Origin: Hyphomicrobiales bacterium
Lineage (GTDB): Bacteria; Pseudomonadota; Alphaproteobacteria; Rhizobiales; Rhizobiaceae
Direction of reading: 5' to 3'
Assembly: GCA_900473045.1 (NCBI GenBank)
Contig: UCKS01000034.1
Span: 90,916-154,915, forward strand
DNA: 64,000 nt
Shown here piece by piece: positions 56,037 through 64,000 of this stretch; position 1 is the stretch's first letter, and every line of letters starts with the position of its first letter. The notes beneath the pieces were generated by a model, which was given only the letters and a program-made list of their open reading frames with translations, made no database searches and had not been told where the DNA came from. The position numbers and the translations under genes were made by a program.

Positions 56037-56830
56037 GCCGCTTCCTCCTCGCTATCCGCATGAATGAGGCCGTTCAGCCCATCGTGGAGACGCCGGTATT
56101 CCGGCGAGTCCTTGATATCCTGCAGGGATTTTCCGCTGAGCAGCTGTCTCCCGAAGTTTGCCGGGATATCGGCGACGATGCGGCCTGGGTTGGGCGCCAG
56201 CACGATGACGCGGGTGGCGAGCAGCATGGCCTCCTCGATACTGTGGGTGATCAAAAGCGCTCCTGTCTTGCTGTCCGACCAGACCCTGAGCAGGAACTGC
56301 TGCAGGCGGGTGCGGGTCAGCGCATCGAGCGCGCCAAGCGGCTCGTCGAGCAGCAGGAAACGCGGTTCGGAGGCCAGCGCACGGGCGATGCCGACACGCT
56401 GGCGCATGCCGCCAGACAGCTCCCAGATATTCTTGGACCCGGCATTTTCGAGGCCGACCTTGGCCAGCAGTTCATCTGCCAGCAGCCGGCGTGCGCCTTT
56501 GGCGACCCCCTTGAGCTTCAGCGGAAAGGCGACATTGTCGCGGGCATTGAGCCATGGATAAAGCGCATCGTCCTGGAAGACGACCGCACGATCGGCGGCC
56601 GGGCCGGTAATATCGACGCCATCCACCGAGACGCGGCCGGACGTGGGCTTGAGGAAGCCAGCAGCAAGATTGAGAAGGCTGGTCTTGCCGGAGCCGGAGC
56701 GGCCGATGACCGCAATGAATTCATCCGAGGCGAGATGCAGCGTCACGCCATCCAGCACCAGCCGCGTCCGGCTGATATCGCGATCGGCAGGAAATGCCAG
56801 GGATACGGATTGCAGCGACAGGACACTCAT
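56033..56830 (-). CDS. ABC transporter ATP-binding protein, SsuB/TauB type
   Basis: A 265-residue ATPase with Walker A GRSGSGKTS, Q-loop FQDDALYPWL, signature LSGGMRQRVGIARAL, Walker B LLLDEPLGALD and switch THSIEEA. The Q-loop text and overall form are typical of nitrate/sulfonate/taurine importers. The start at 56830 removes a long open but non-coding upstream stretch. The stop overlaps the permease start. It lies 56 bases after the binding-protein gene, so the three form an operon in binding protein, ATPase, permease order. Confidence 0.92.
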   Translation of the reverse strand: MSVLSLQSVSLAFPADRDISRTRLVLDGVTLHLASDEFIAVIGRSGSGKTSLLNLAAGFLKPTSGRVSVDGVDITGPAADRAVVFQDDALYPWLNARDNVAFPLKLKGVAKGARRLLADELLAKVGLENAGSKNIWELSGGMRQRVGIARALASEPRFLLLDEPLGALDALTRTRLQQFLLRVWSDSKTGALLITHSIEEAMLLATRVIVLAPNPGRIVADIPANFGRQLLSGKSLQDIKDSPEYRRLHDGLNGLIHADSEEEAA

Positions 56831-56886
56831 GATCACACCGATGGTTTGCGGCGCCGGATTCCTGCCGGATTCCAGCGCCTGTTTTT

Positions 56887-57897
56887 TTAAAGGCCAGCCT
56901 TGGCGGCTTCGACGACCCAGCGCGACGAGACGTAAGGTGCGTAGTCCGGAAGAACCGCCGGGATCTTGCCCTGTTCCAACAGGAAGGCGGAGGTTTCCGC
57001 GACCGCCTTTGCCGTGCCGCCACCGAGCAGATCGGCACCGGCCTGTTCTTCCAGCGTTGGGAAGTGATAGCCCTTCAGGAGAGCCGGAACTTCCTCGACC
57101 TTGGCGCCGGTGAGCTTGGCGATCTTTGCCGCTTCCGGCGACGCAGCATTCCAACTGTCCGGATTGGCGCGGTAGGCTGCATAAGCCTTGCCGGTCACCT
57201 GAACGAAGCCCGTGACGACGTCCGGATGCTCTTCAGCGAACTTCTTGCTGACGATCCAGGCATCGAAGGTCGGGCCGCCCCATTTTGCGACATCCGCAGA
57301 AGTGGCCAGCACGCTACCGGTTTTCTTCAGTTCCGACAGAACCGGGTCCCAGACGTAAGCGCCGTCGATATCGCCGCGCTCCCAGGCGGCTGCGATTTCC
57401 GGCGGCCGCAGGTTGAGGATCTCCACCGACTTCGGATCGACCTTCCAGTGCTTCAGCGCCGTCAGCAGGCTGTAATGGGCTGTAGAGACGAAGGGCGTGG
57501 CGATCTTCTTGCCGGCAAGATCTTCCGGCTTGTCGATACCCTTGACGGCCAGCGCCTCGGCCTCCGAGATCAGACCGACGACGAAGATCGTCTCGATCGG
57601 AATTTCGCGGCTGGCGGCAGCAGCCAGCGGCGAGGAGCCGACATAGCCGATATCGAGCGAGCCGGAAGCGATCGCGGTGATCACATCCGCACCGCTGTCG
57701 AACTTCTGCCAGTTGATCTTGGCGCCGGTGACCTTTTCATAGGTCCCGTCGGCCTGCGGCACGCGCGACGGCTCAACGATCGGCTGGTAACCGATATTGA
57801 CGTTGACGTCGGCGGCGTAGGAAAAATTGCTCTGCGTTGCAAAGGCGAGAACGGCTAAGGTGGCGGTTCCCAAAAGGCGGCGTCGGTTGATTGTCAT
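56887..57897 (-). CDS. tauA: Taurine/sulfonate-type ABC transporter substrate-binding protein
   Basis: A 336-residue exported binding protein. The signal sequence starts MTINRRRLLGTATLAVLAFA, which has a twin-arginine-like RRR and is followed by an AAD cleavage site. The mature fold (INIGYQPIVEPSRVPQADG, then GSLDIGYVGSSPLAAAASRE and VEILNLRPPEIAAAWERGDIDGA) is that of TauA, whose ligand is taurine. Leaving room for related sulfonates, I use the symbol tauA with caution. It is divergent from an FMN monooxygenase gene, suggesting uptake and oxidation of an organosulfur compound. Confidence 0.82.
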   Translation of the reverse strand: MTINRRRLLGTATLAVLAFATQSNFSYAADVNVNIGYQPIVEPSRVPQADGTYEKVTGAKINWQKFDSGADVITAIASGSLDIGYVGSSPLAAAASREIPIETIFVVGLISEAEALAVKGIDKPEDLAGKKIATPFVSTAHYSLLTALKHWKVDPKSVEILNLRPPEIAAAWERGDIDGAYVWDPVLSELKKTGSVLATSADVAKWGGPTFDAWIVSKKFAEEHPDVVTGFVQVTGKAYAAYRANPDSWNAASPEAAKIAKLTGAKVEEVPALLKGYHFPTLEEQAGADLLGGGTAKAVAETSAFLLEQGKIPAVLPDYAPYVSSRWVVEAAKAGL

Positions 57898-57977
57898 GTC
57901 CCTCTCCCGGCAATGGTTCAATGGCATTCCGCGCCGAAGGCTCCGGTGGAATGATGTTAATCATTGTAAAATTCATA

Positions 57978-58000
57978 GAATTTATAGAGATAAAAAATTC
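57978..58000. promoter_or_regulatory. AT-rich inverted repeat between tauA and the monooxygenase gene
   Basis: GAATTTAT-AGAG-ATAAAAAATTC is a symmetrical AT-rich element, its core TTTAT-AGAG-ATAAA being perfect, near the middle of the 226-base divergent region. It could be a site for a CysB- or Cbl-like sulfur regulator; no such site has been checked. Confidence 0.4.
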
Positions 58001-58123
58001 CTGGATTTGCGATCCTTTCGTAATGCGAATCTAAATTAACGAAGGACTTGGGTCTTTTCGCCGGAATGGTGCACAACAGAGAAAAGCGCGGCCGAAAAAC
58101 AGAGTAACGGCAGGATCAAAACA

Positions 58124-59482
58124 ATGCAGATTTACGCCTTCGACATGAACTGCGTCGGACATATCAACCATGGTCTGTGGACACATCCGCGCGATCAGTC
58201 GACGCGCTATACCGACCTCGACTACTGGACGGATCTGGCTATCACCGCCGAACGCGGCAAGCTCGACGGGCTGTTCCTGGCCGATATTGTCGGCGTTTAC
58301 GATGTCTACAAAGGCAGCCCGGCCCCAACGATCGAGACTGCAGCGCAGATCCCGGTCAACGATCCGCTGATCCCGATTTCAGCCATGGCGCATGTCACCA
58401 AGCATCTCGGCTTCGGCGTCACCGTCAACACCACCTACGAGCCGCCGTTTCTGCTGGCGCGGCGCATGTCGACGCTGGACCATCTCACCAAGGGGCGGAT
58501 CGGCTGGAATATCGTCACCGGTTATCTCGACAGCGCCGCGCGCAGCATGGGGCTGGAACGGCAACCGGACCATGACGCCCGCTACGATGCGGCGGAAGAA
58601 TATCTCGAGGTGCTCTACAAGCTCTGGGAAGGCAGTTGGGACGACGACGCGGTGCTGCGCGACAGGACGGGGCGGATATATGCCGATCCCTCCAGGGTGC
58701 GGACCGTGAGGCATGACGGGCGCTACCACAGAATGGAAGGCATCCATCTCAGCGAGCCCTCGTTGCAGCGTACGCCGCTGTTGTTTCAGGCCGGCGCCTC
58801 GGCAAGGGGGCAGGACTTTGCCGGCAAACATGCGGAATGCGTGTTCATCGCCAGCGCCACGCCACAGGCCGCCAGGCCGATCGTTGAGGGCTTGCGCCGG
58901 AAGGCCGAGGAATTCGGACGGGGCCGCGATGCCTTGCGCATCCTCAATCTCCTGACCGTCGTCGTCGGACGGACGGAGAAGGAAGCAAAGGACAAGCTGG
59001 AAGATTATCGCCGCCACGCCAGCATCGAAGCGTCGTTGGCGCACTACTCCAGCTCCATCGGCATCGATCTATCCAAATTTGAGCTAGATGAGCCGATCGA
59101 ACAATTGACCACCAATGCCAACCAGTCGGCGCTGGCGGCAATCACCAAACAGGCGGCCAGGCCCGTGACGGTCCGGCAGATCACCGAGCAGATGCTGCTG
59201 GGCAGCCGGATGAAGCCGGTGGTCGGCTCGCCGGAGCAGATTGCCGATCATCTGCAGATGTGGGTGGAGGAGGCAGGCATCGACGGCTTCAATCTGGCCC
59301 GTACAGTAGCGCCGGAAAGCCTTGCGGATTTCGTCGATCTGGTCGTGCCGGTGTTGCAGGAACGCGGCCTGTTCAAGGCCGATTATGCCGAGGGTCCGCT
59401 GCGGCAGAAACTGTTCGGCGGCGAAAACGGAAGGCTGACCGCCTCCCATCCCGCCGCCGCTTTCAGGCACAGAAGAACTTAG
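58124..59482 (+). CDS. FMN-dependent monooxygenase (NtaA/SnaA/DszA/SoxA type, luciferase-like)
   Basis: A 452-residue flavin-dependent oxygenase of the bacterial luciferase superfamily. The family pattern includes WTHPRDQSTRYTDLDYWTDLA near the N-terminus, GKLDGLFLADIVG, TYEPPFLLARRMSTLDHLTKGRIGWNIVTGYLDSA (seen as LTKGRIGWNIVTGYLDSAAR), GAEGIHLS-like GRYHRMEGIHLSEPSLQRTP and FQAGASARGQDFAGKHAE. Such enzymes split dimethyl sulfide, sulfones or chelators using reduced FMN from a separate reductase, which is not found next to it. It is divergent from tauA and next to MetNIQ genes. Confidence 0.88.
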   Translation: MQIYAFDMNCVGHINHGLWTHPRDQSTRYTDLDYWTDLAITAERGKLDGLFLADIVGVYDVYKGSPAPTIETAAQIPVNDPLIPISAMAHVTKHLGFGVTVNTTYEPPFLLARRMSTLDHLTKGRIGWNIVTGYLDSAARSMGLERQPDHDARYDAAEEYLEVLYKLWEGSWDDDAVLRDRTGRIYADPSRVRTVRHDGRYHRMEGIHLSEPSLQRTPLLFQAGASARGQDFAGKHAECVFIASATPQAARPIVEGLRRKAEEFGRGRDALRILNLLTVVVGRTEKEAKDKLEDYRRHASIEASLAHYSSSIGIDLSKFELDEPIEQLTTNANQSALAAITKQAARPVTVRQITEQMLLGSRMKPVVGSPEQIADHLQMWVEEAGIDGFNLARTVAPESLADFVDLVVPVLQERGLFKADYAEGPLRQKLFGGENGRLTASHPAAAFRHRRT

Positions 59483-59486
59483 CCGG

Positions 59487-60140
59487 CTATTTGTGATCCA
59501 GCCTGGCGACGAGGCGGTCGCCCAGCCACTGGATGCCGCAGACCAGAATGATCAGCACGATCACCACCGCAATCATCACCGTGGTCTCGAACCGCTGGTA
59601 GCCATAGCGGATGGCGAGATCGCCGAGACCGCCGGCACCGATGGCACCGGCCATGGCCGAGGCGCCGACCAGGGTCACCAACGTCACCGTAAAGCCGGAG
59701 ATGATGCCCGGCAACGCTTCCGGCACCAGCACTTCCCGGATGATCGTCCACCGATTGCCGCCCATGGCGCGCACCGCATCGATCAGGCCGCGATCGACCT
59801 CACGCAACGACACTTCGGCAATGCGGGCGTAGTAGGGGGTCGCTGCAATCGCCAGCGGCACGATGGCCGCCCAGGTGCCGAGCGCCGTTCCGACGATCAG
59901 CCGCGTCAACGGGATCAGCGCGACGAGCAGGATGATGAACGGCACGGAGCGGAAGCCGTTGACGATGGCGCCGAGCAGGCTGTTCAACCAGGGCTTTTCG
60001 GCAATGCCGCCACGGCTGGTGGCAACCAGTGCAAGCCCCAGCGGCAGGCCGGCGACCAGCGAGATGAGGCCGGAGGCACCGGTCATCAGGATGGTTTCCC
60101 ACAGAGAGCGGAAAAGCAGTTCAAGCATGATTGGCGTCAT
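59487..60140 (-). CDS. metI: D-methionine-type ABC transporter permease
   Basis: A 217-residue, five-helix permease of the MetI group. Landmarks are SLWETILMTGASGLISLVAGLPLGLAL at the start, VNGFRSVPFIILLVALIPLTRLIVG, the contact loop DAVRAMGGNRWTIIREVLVPEALPGI, and GAGGLGDLAIRYGYQRF near the end. It overlaps the ATPase gene upstream by about 20 bases; GGAGG lies nine bases before the preferred ATG at 60140, and 60128 is a possible start. It ends four bases from the monooxygenase stop, converging on it. Confidence 0.92.
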   Translation of the reverse strand: MTPIMLELLFRSLWETILMTGASGLISLVAGLPLGLALVATSRGGIAEKPWLNSLLGAIVNGFRSVPFIILLVALIPLTRLIVGTALGTWAAIVPLAIAATPYYARIAEVSLREVDRGLIDAVRAMGGNRWTIIREVLVPEALPGIISGFTVTLVTLVGASAMAGAIGAGGLGDLAIRYGYQRFETTVMIAVVIVLIILVCGIQWLGDRLVARLDHK

Positions 60141-61200
60141 AACCAAGCACCTCCACCCGCGCACCGCGAGCTTTTAGAAAATTCTGGACCTGTTCCGGCA
60201 GTGCTGCGTCGCGTGTCGGAACGGCAATGAAGAACCGCGCCACCGGCTGGTCTTGGATGTGATCGATACCGCCGTGCACTAGGCGGAAGGATTGCGGCAG
60301 CGCCTGCGACAGATCGGCAAACAGCGCGCCCTGAGCGGCTGGACCTGCCATGTCGATGCTGAGGATCTGCTCGGTTCCCGCCACGCGCGACAGCCGCGCG
60401 GCGATCGTGTCCGGCAGCTGTGGGCGGATGCCGCTGAGCAGGCTCTGGGTGATGGGCGCCTGCGGATCGGCAAACACCGACCAGACCTGGCCCTCCTCGA
60501 CGATACGGCCGGCGTCGATGACCGCAACCCGGTCGGCGACGCTGCGCACCACTTCCATCTCGTGGGTGATCAACAGAATGGTCAGGCCGAGCTTGCGGTT
60601 GATGTCCTTCAGCAGTGCCAGGATCGAGCGGGTGGTTTCAGGATCGAGCGCCGAGGTGGCTTCGTCGGACAAGAGCAATGCAGGCCTTGCGGCGAGTGCG
60701 CGGGCAATTCCGACGCGCTGCTTCTGGCCGCCGGAGAGTGACGATGGATAGGCTTTCGCCTTGTCGGAGAGCCCGACGAGGTCCAGCAGTTCGGCAGCGC
60801 GCTTCAGTCGCTCCGTCTTGCCGAGACCTTCGATCTTCAATGGCAGGGCGACGTTTTCCTCGACGGTCTTTGCCGACAAAAGATTGAAATGCTGGAAGAT
60901 CATGCCGATGCGGCGGCGCAGCGGCTGCAGATCCTTTTCGCTCAGACCTGTAATGCTGCGGCCCTCGATATGGATTTCGCCACTATCGGTCTGTTCCAAC
61001 CCATTCAGGCACCGGATCAGCGTCGACTTGCCGGCACCGCTGCGGCCGATAATGCCGAGAATTTCGCCCTTGCGCACCGTCAGCGACACGCCATCCAGGG
61101 CAGGCGTCGTGCCGAAGCGCCGCTTGACGTCCTTCAGCCGGACGACCTCATCGGCCTGTGGCAGCGCCGCGGCCGCAGACGCGGAAACTACAGAATTCAT
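60121..61200 (-). CDS. metN: Methionine-type ABC transporter ATP-binding protein
   Basis: A 359-residue ATPase with Walker A GRSGAGKST, Q-loop FQHFNLLSAKTV, signature LSGGQKQRVGIARAL, Walker B LLLSDEATSALD and switch LLITHEMEV. The C-terminal 90 residues carry a NIL-type regulatory domain (VHGGIDHIQDQPVARFFIAVP) that in E. coli MetN binds methionine and inhibits transport from inside. The start at 61200 follows 25 open but unconserved codons. Order metQ-metN-metI on the minus strand, as in many bacteria. Confidence 0.94.
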   Translation of the reverse strand: MNSVVSASAAAALPQADEVVRLKDVKRRFGTTPALDGVSLTVRKGEILGIIGRSGAGKSTLIRCLNGLEQTDSGEIHIEGRSITGLSEKDLQPLRRRIGMIFQHFNLLSAKTVEENVALPLKIEGLGKTERLKRAAELLDLVGLSDKAKAYPSSLSGGQKQRVGIARALAARPALLLSDEATSALDPETTRSILALLKDINRKLGLTILLITHEMEVVRSVADRVAVIDAGRIVEEGQVWSVFADPQAPITQSLLSGIRPQLPDTIAARLSRVAGTEQILSIDMAGPAAQGALFADLSQALPQSFRLVHGGIDHIQDQPVARFFIAVPTRDAALPEQVQNFLKARGARVEVLGYDANHA

Positions 61201-61324
61201 GCCTTGTCCTTCGTTGGGTTTTCGGCGTTTGTTTCGGGCGTCTCTATAACGCCCAAGGCGGCCCTGGCAAATCAATGCCAGAGCCGCCCGGTTTTGAATA
61301 TGCTCGACGGAGCGCCTATGTCGA

Positions 61325-62158
61325 TCAATAGGCGCTGATGCCGGTGCCCTTGTAGACCTTGTCGAACTCGGCCTTGACGGCGTCGTTCTGGTAGGACGAG
61401 ACCAGCGTCTTTACCCAGGCTTCGTTCTCGGTACCGGACTTGACGGCAATGAAGTTACGGTAAGGGTTGTTGTCGACCGGTTCCTGGGCGATACGATCTT
61501 CTGCCGACAGGCCGCTCTTCAGGGCCCAATCGGTGTTGACAACGGCCGCATCGAGATCTTCGATCGCGCGGCCGACGACGCCGGCGTCGAGTTCCTTGAT
61601 TTCGACCTTCTTTGGATTTTCAACGATATCGGCGATCGTCGCCAGAATGCCGGTGCCGTCCTTGAGCTTGATGATGCCTTCGTTCTGCAGCACGCGCAGG
61701 GCACGGCCCTCGTTCGACGGATCGTTCGGCACGCCGATCACGGCGCCTTCCGGCAGTTCGGCAATGGTCTTGAACTTCTTGGTGTAGAGGCCGATCGGCC
61801 AGACGCCGGTATAGCCGACATTGACGATGTGGTAGCCGTGCTGCTGGATCTGGTTGTCGAGATAGGGCTGGTGCTGGAAGGCGTTGGCATCGACTTCGCC
61901 GCGCTCGAGCGCTTCGTTCGGCTGGGTGTAATCGTTGAAAACGATGGTTTCGATGGTCAGGCCCTGCTTGGCAGCTTCTGCGGTGACGACGCGCCAGACA
62001 TCTTCGTCCTCGCCGCTGATGATACCAACCTTGATCGACTTGTCTTCGGCAAGGCTTGCGGACGGCGCGGCAAAGCCAGCGATCGCAGCAGCGGAAACGG
62101 CAAGAGCGGTCAGGGCCGCGCGGCGCGAAAGAGTGTGAAAGATCGTCTTTTTGGTCAT
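61325..62158 (-). CDS. metQ: Methionine-type ABC transporter substrate-binding protein
   Basis: A 277-residue exported protein of the NlpA/MetQ family. The signal peptide has a twin-arginine-like SRRAALTALAVSAAAIAGFA and no lipobox, so it is probably soluble in the periplasm. The mature part has IKVGIISGEDEDVWRVVTAEAAKQGLTIE (seen as GIISGEDEDVWRVVTAEAAK), VDANAFQHQPYLDNQIQQHGY and IGVPNDPSNEGRALRVLQ, all family hallmarks. The ligand could be methionine or a derivative such as a sulfoxide. It is divergent from the OsmC gene. Confidence 0.92.
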   Translation of the reverse strand: MTKKTIFHTLSRRAALTALAVSAAAIAGFAAPSASLAEDKSIKVGIISGEDEDVWRVVTAEAAKQGLTIETIVFNDYTQPNEALERGEVDANAFQHQPYLDNQIQQHGYHIVNVGYTGVWPIGLYTKKFKTIAELPEGAVIGVPNDPSNEGRALRVLQNEGIIKLKDGTGILATIADIVENPKKVEIKELDAGVVGRAIEDLDAAVVNTDWALKSGLSAEDRIAQEPVDNNPYRNFIAVKSGTENEAWVKTLVSSYQNDAVKAEFDKVYKGTGISAY

Positions 62159-62291
62159 TGTCAGTCCCGTCCTGTCAAATGAGGCGAGCGCCCCGGTGTG
62201 GAACGGTTATCGCAAAATCGGATGCACTGGGCGAAGCACGAACGCCTCTTATCGGGTGATGGCCGGGAAAACTCTTGCGGATGTCCGGCTA

Positions 62292-62315
62292 TTTATGGAC
62301 ACAAATTTCCATAAA
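62292..62315. promoter_or_regulatory. Perfect inverted repeat between metQ and the OsmC gene
   Basis: TTTATGGA-N8-TCCATAAA lies in the 268-base divergent region, 112 bases before the OsmC start. The 8-bp arms with 8-base spacer suit a dimeric regulator. It might overlap promoters on either side. Confidence 0.5.
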
Positions 62316-62426
62316 ATCCGTAGACTAATTATTCCGGCAGGTTTTATTGGACGCGGAAGCCAAAAAGGCTTCCAACACAGAAAAATTGCATATCAAATGC
62401 GCTGCATGTGACTTCAGGAGAGCAAA

Positions 62427-62855
62427 ATGGCGGAATTAACGACAAAAACCAGGCCGACAGGCGCAACCGCTGTTCTCGGCCGGCACGGCTTTCCGCAAGT
62501 GACATCCGCCACCGGCGGCGAAATCCAGATCGTTACCGGTCCGTCGCAACCAGGCTTCAACCCGCTCGACCTGCTCTACGCCTCGCTCTCGGCCTGTCTT
62601 GCGATGAGCGCCAGAATTGCCGCCAGCCGAATGGGCCTGCTCGACCAGCTGAGCGAGATTCGCGCCGATGTGAGCGGCGAAAAGGCCAGCGAGGGCCTGT
62701 CGCGCGTGGCGAAATTCAACGTCGTCCTGACGATCCGTGGAGACATCCACGCGGAAGCGCGGCATGCGATCGCGCAGGCTGCCGAGGACGAAATCTGCAC
62801 GGTCAGCAACACGCTTCGTGGTGGAGCAGACTTTTCAATGACCGTTCAGGATTAA
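62427..62855 (+). CDS. OsmC family protein
   Basis: A 142-residue OsmC/Ohr-type protein. The two conserved cysteines are Cys57 in LYASLSACLAMSARIAASRMG and a second near residue 125 in EDEICTVSNTLRG. This family reduces organic or fatty-acid hydroperoxides with a disulfide cycle, though many members are redox proteins of unknown substrate. AGGAG lies seven bases before ATG. It is divergent from metQ, suggesting a link of sulfur supply with oxidative stress, but this is inferred only from location. Confidence 0.88.
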   Translation: MAELTTKTRPTGATAVLGRHGFPQVTSATGGEIQIVTGPSQPGFNPLDLLYASLSACLAMSARIAASRMGLLDQLSEIRADVSGEKASEGLSRVAKFNVVLTIRGDIHAEARHAIAQAAEDEICTVSNTLRGGADFSMTVQD

Positions 62856-62867
62856 AGAGGCCGCGAT

Positions 62868-63455
62868 CTAGTCGTGGTCCATATCATGAAGAGTGCGGCT
62901 GATCGGCGCGCCGACGGCGATATCGCTGAACCTCGCTTCGAACCCGCCGCGTTCCGGCGAGCATGCAGTAATCCCGAACTCTGCATCATCCGCTGGGAAC
63001 GGGCAAAGCCGCGCCATCTGCCACAGCGCGCTCGGGTCGAACCGGAATTGAACGCGCACGGCCGCGTCATGGCGCGTCAGCCTCACGAAAAGCGGTGCGG
63101 ACGGCGAAATACCCGGCAGCGGGATCACCGACCAGTCCGACACGCCGCGCGTGACGACCACGCTGAAATGCATCAGGCCGTCGGTATATTCTATGCCGCA
63201 CTTGATCCAGTTGTGCTCGTCCAGCCGCAGCATCAGCCCGGCCTGGTCATAGAGAGTTTCGTAGGCGCCAGTGATTGTCGCAGAGCCGGTGAAATCACCG
63301 GTAACCGGACGCAGATAGGCATGACCGCTGTCGCGGTGGAAACCGTAGAAGGTTTCCTGCCAGAAATCCGTTTTCGCATCGGTTTTCAGAGACAGCCCGG
63401 AAGCGTCACCGTGCCAGACAGCAGGCTCGTTATGCCAATGGAATATCTCGGCCAT
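62868..63455 (-). CDS. DUF1349 family protein (195 aa)
   Basis: A 195-residue protein whose length and pattern fit DUF1349, a concanavalin-like beta-sandwich: FWQETFYGFHRDSGHAYLRPVTGDFTGSATITG (seen as HAYLRPVTGDFTGSATITG), YDQAGLMLRLDEHNWIKCGIEYTDG and FVRLTRHDAAVRVQFRFD. YeeE-like or regulator-like roles have been proposed for relatives, none firm. The start at 63455 gives MAEIFHWHNEPAVWH. It converges with the OsmC gene and is divergent from the ugd gene. Confidence 0.85.
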   Translation of the reverse strand: MAEIFHWHNEPAVWHGDASGLSLKTDAKTDFWQETFYGFHRDSGHAYLRPVTGDFTGSATITGAYETLYDQAGLMLRLDEHNWIKCGIEYTDGLMHFSVVVTRGVSDWSVIPLPGISPSAPLFVRLTRHDAAVRVQFRFDPSALWQMARLCPFPADDAEFGITACSPERGGFEARFSDIAVGAPISRTLHDMDHD

Positions 63456-63650
63456 GTCTGCTTTCCTTCCGCATATCGGTCGATCGTGGCGGCAATTTAG
63501 CCATCTGTGATGGGCTGGCAAGCCCGGTGGGTGGAGTGGCATGTCACAACCGGCATTGGCAAGGCGGGTCTGTTTGACTATGGATTTCGCCACGTGCGCA
63601 TGTGACGCCGGGCCGCGATGTGCCTGTATGATGACATTCTGGAGTTTGCC

Positions 63651-64000
63651 ATGAAAATCACGATGATCGGTGCCGGTTATGTCGGACTTGTGTCCGGCGT
63701 TTGTTTTGCCGATTTCGGCCATGACGTTGTCTGCATCGACAAGGACGCGGGCAAGATCGAGGCGCTGCTGGCCGGCCGCATTCCGATCTTCGAGCCGGGT
63801 CTCGAGCAACTCGTAGCCGACAATGTCAAGGACGGGCGGCTGCGGTTCACCACGGACCTCGCCACCAGCGTCTCGCAGAGCGACGTAATCTTCATTGCGG
63901 TCGGCACGCCGTCCCGTCGCGGTGATGGCCATGCCGACCTCTCCTATGTCTATGATGCCGCCCGCGAGATTGCCGCGCATGTGACCGGCTTTACCGTGAT
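63651..64000 (+). CDS. UDP-glucose 6-dehydrogenase, N-terminal part (cut by the window edge)
   Basis: The first 116 codons of a UDP-glucose/GDP-mannose dehydrogenase-family enzyme, truncated only because the window ends. The NAD-binding fold MKITMIGAGYVGLVSGVCFA (Rossmann GxGxxG) is followed by DKDAGKIEALLAGRIPIFEPGLEQLV and SDVIFIAVGTPSRRGDGHADLSYVY, typical of Ugd. The product makes UDP-glucuronate for surface polysaccharides; rhizobial genes are called rkpK or ugd. I cannot check its C-terminal catalytic cysteine. Confidence 0.92.
   Translation, partial: MKITMIGAGYVGLVSGVCFADFGHDVVCIDKDAGKIEALLAGRIPIFEPGLEQLVADNVKDGRLRFTTDLATSVSQSDVIFIAVGTPSRRGDGHADLSYVYDAAREIAAHVTGFTV

Overview
The window looks like chromosomal DNA of a member of the Rhizobiaceae (Rhizobium/Agrobacterium/Ensifer relatives). 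The evidence is the GC-rich coding DNA, a Porin_2-type porin, a FYDLN-acid protein next to cmk and rpsA, a DUF882 protein, propionyl-CoA carboxylase and methylmalonyl-CoA mutase genes in one neighbourhood, and the palindromic intergenic repeats familiar from rhizobia. I see no phage, transposase, rRNA operon or CRISPR array. The right edge cuts a UDP-glucose dehydrogenase gene.

Layout. 0.2-1.9 kb: phosphohexomutase and tRNA-Leu(CAG). 2.0-7.7 kb: iron-siderophore locus with an AraC-type regulator divergent from a TonB receptor, a binding protein and a siderophore-interacting reductase, with a TGA-N9-TCA palindrome between the divergent genes. 8.1-9.7 kb: Rrf2 regulator and porin. 10.2-18.3 kb: an amide/peptide operon (amiC-like, amiR-like ANTAR antiterminator, two permeases, binding protein, acetamidase/formamidase, fused double ATPase) behind a leader that ends in an intrinsic terminator just before the first start codon. 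18.4-22.5 kb: RTX-repeat protein, LacI regulator, PhyH dioxygenase. 22.6-31.7 kb: propionyl-CoA carboxylase beta and alpha genes separated by kptA, a YghU-like GST and two tandem paralogues of unknown function, then a repeat-filled gap of about 1 kb and methylmalonyl-CoA mutase. 31.9-35.4 kb: two tiny genes, an HxlR regulator and a large KatE-type catalase. 35.5-37.2 kb: XRE regulator, TfuA protein without a YcaO partner, and a small protein. 37.6-41.9 kb: MFS transporter, 2-hydroxyacid dehydrogenase, small exported protein, RNase D, DUF817. 42.1-47.1 kb: two large uncharacterised proteins flanking a nicotinamide phosphoribosyltransferase. 47.2-52.7 kb: rpsA, cmk, FYDLN protein, DUF882 protein, tRNA-Ala(GGC). 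52.8-54.3 kb: small membrane protein, atypical SDR, DUF6894-like protein. 54.4-62.9 kb: sulfur-acquisition region with a Crp/Fnr regulator, a sulfonate-type ABC transporter, an FMN monooxygenase, MetNIQ and OsmC. 62.9-64.0 kb: DUF1349 protein and the start of ugd.

How they work together. The clearest regulatory unit is the ANTAR operon. An AmiC-like sensor and AmiR-like RNA-binding protein are the first two genes downstream of the terminator they probably control, and the operon encodes both uptake and an amidase. The propionate genes give the usual propionyl-CoA to succinyl-CoA route. The sulfur region joins sulfonate and methionine-type uptake to a two-component flavin monooxygenase.

The best candidates for something undescribed are the ANTAR leader, the orphan TfuA with a coupled micro-ORF, the tandem paralogues inside the pcc operon, and the two large proteins that share a short repeated motif. 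All functions come from reading the sequence; no database search was possible.
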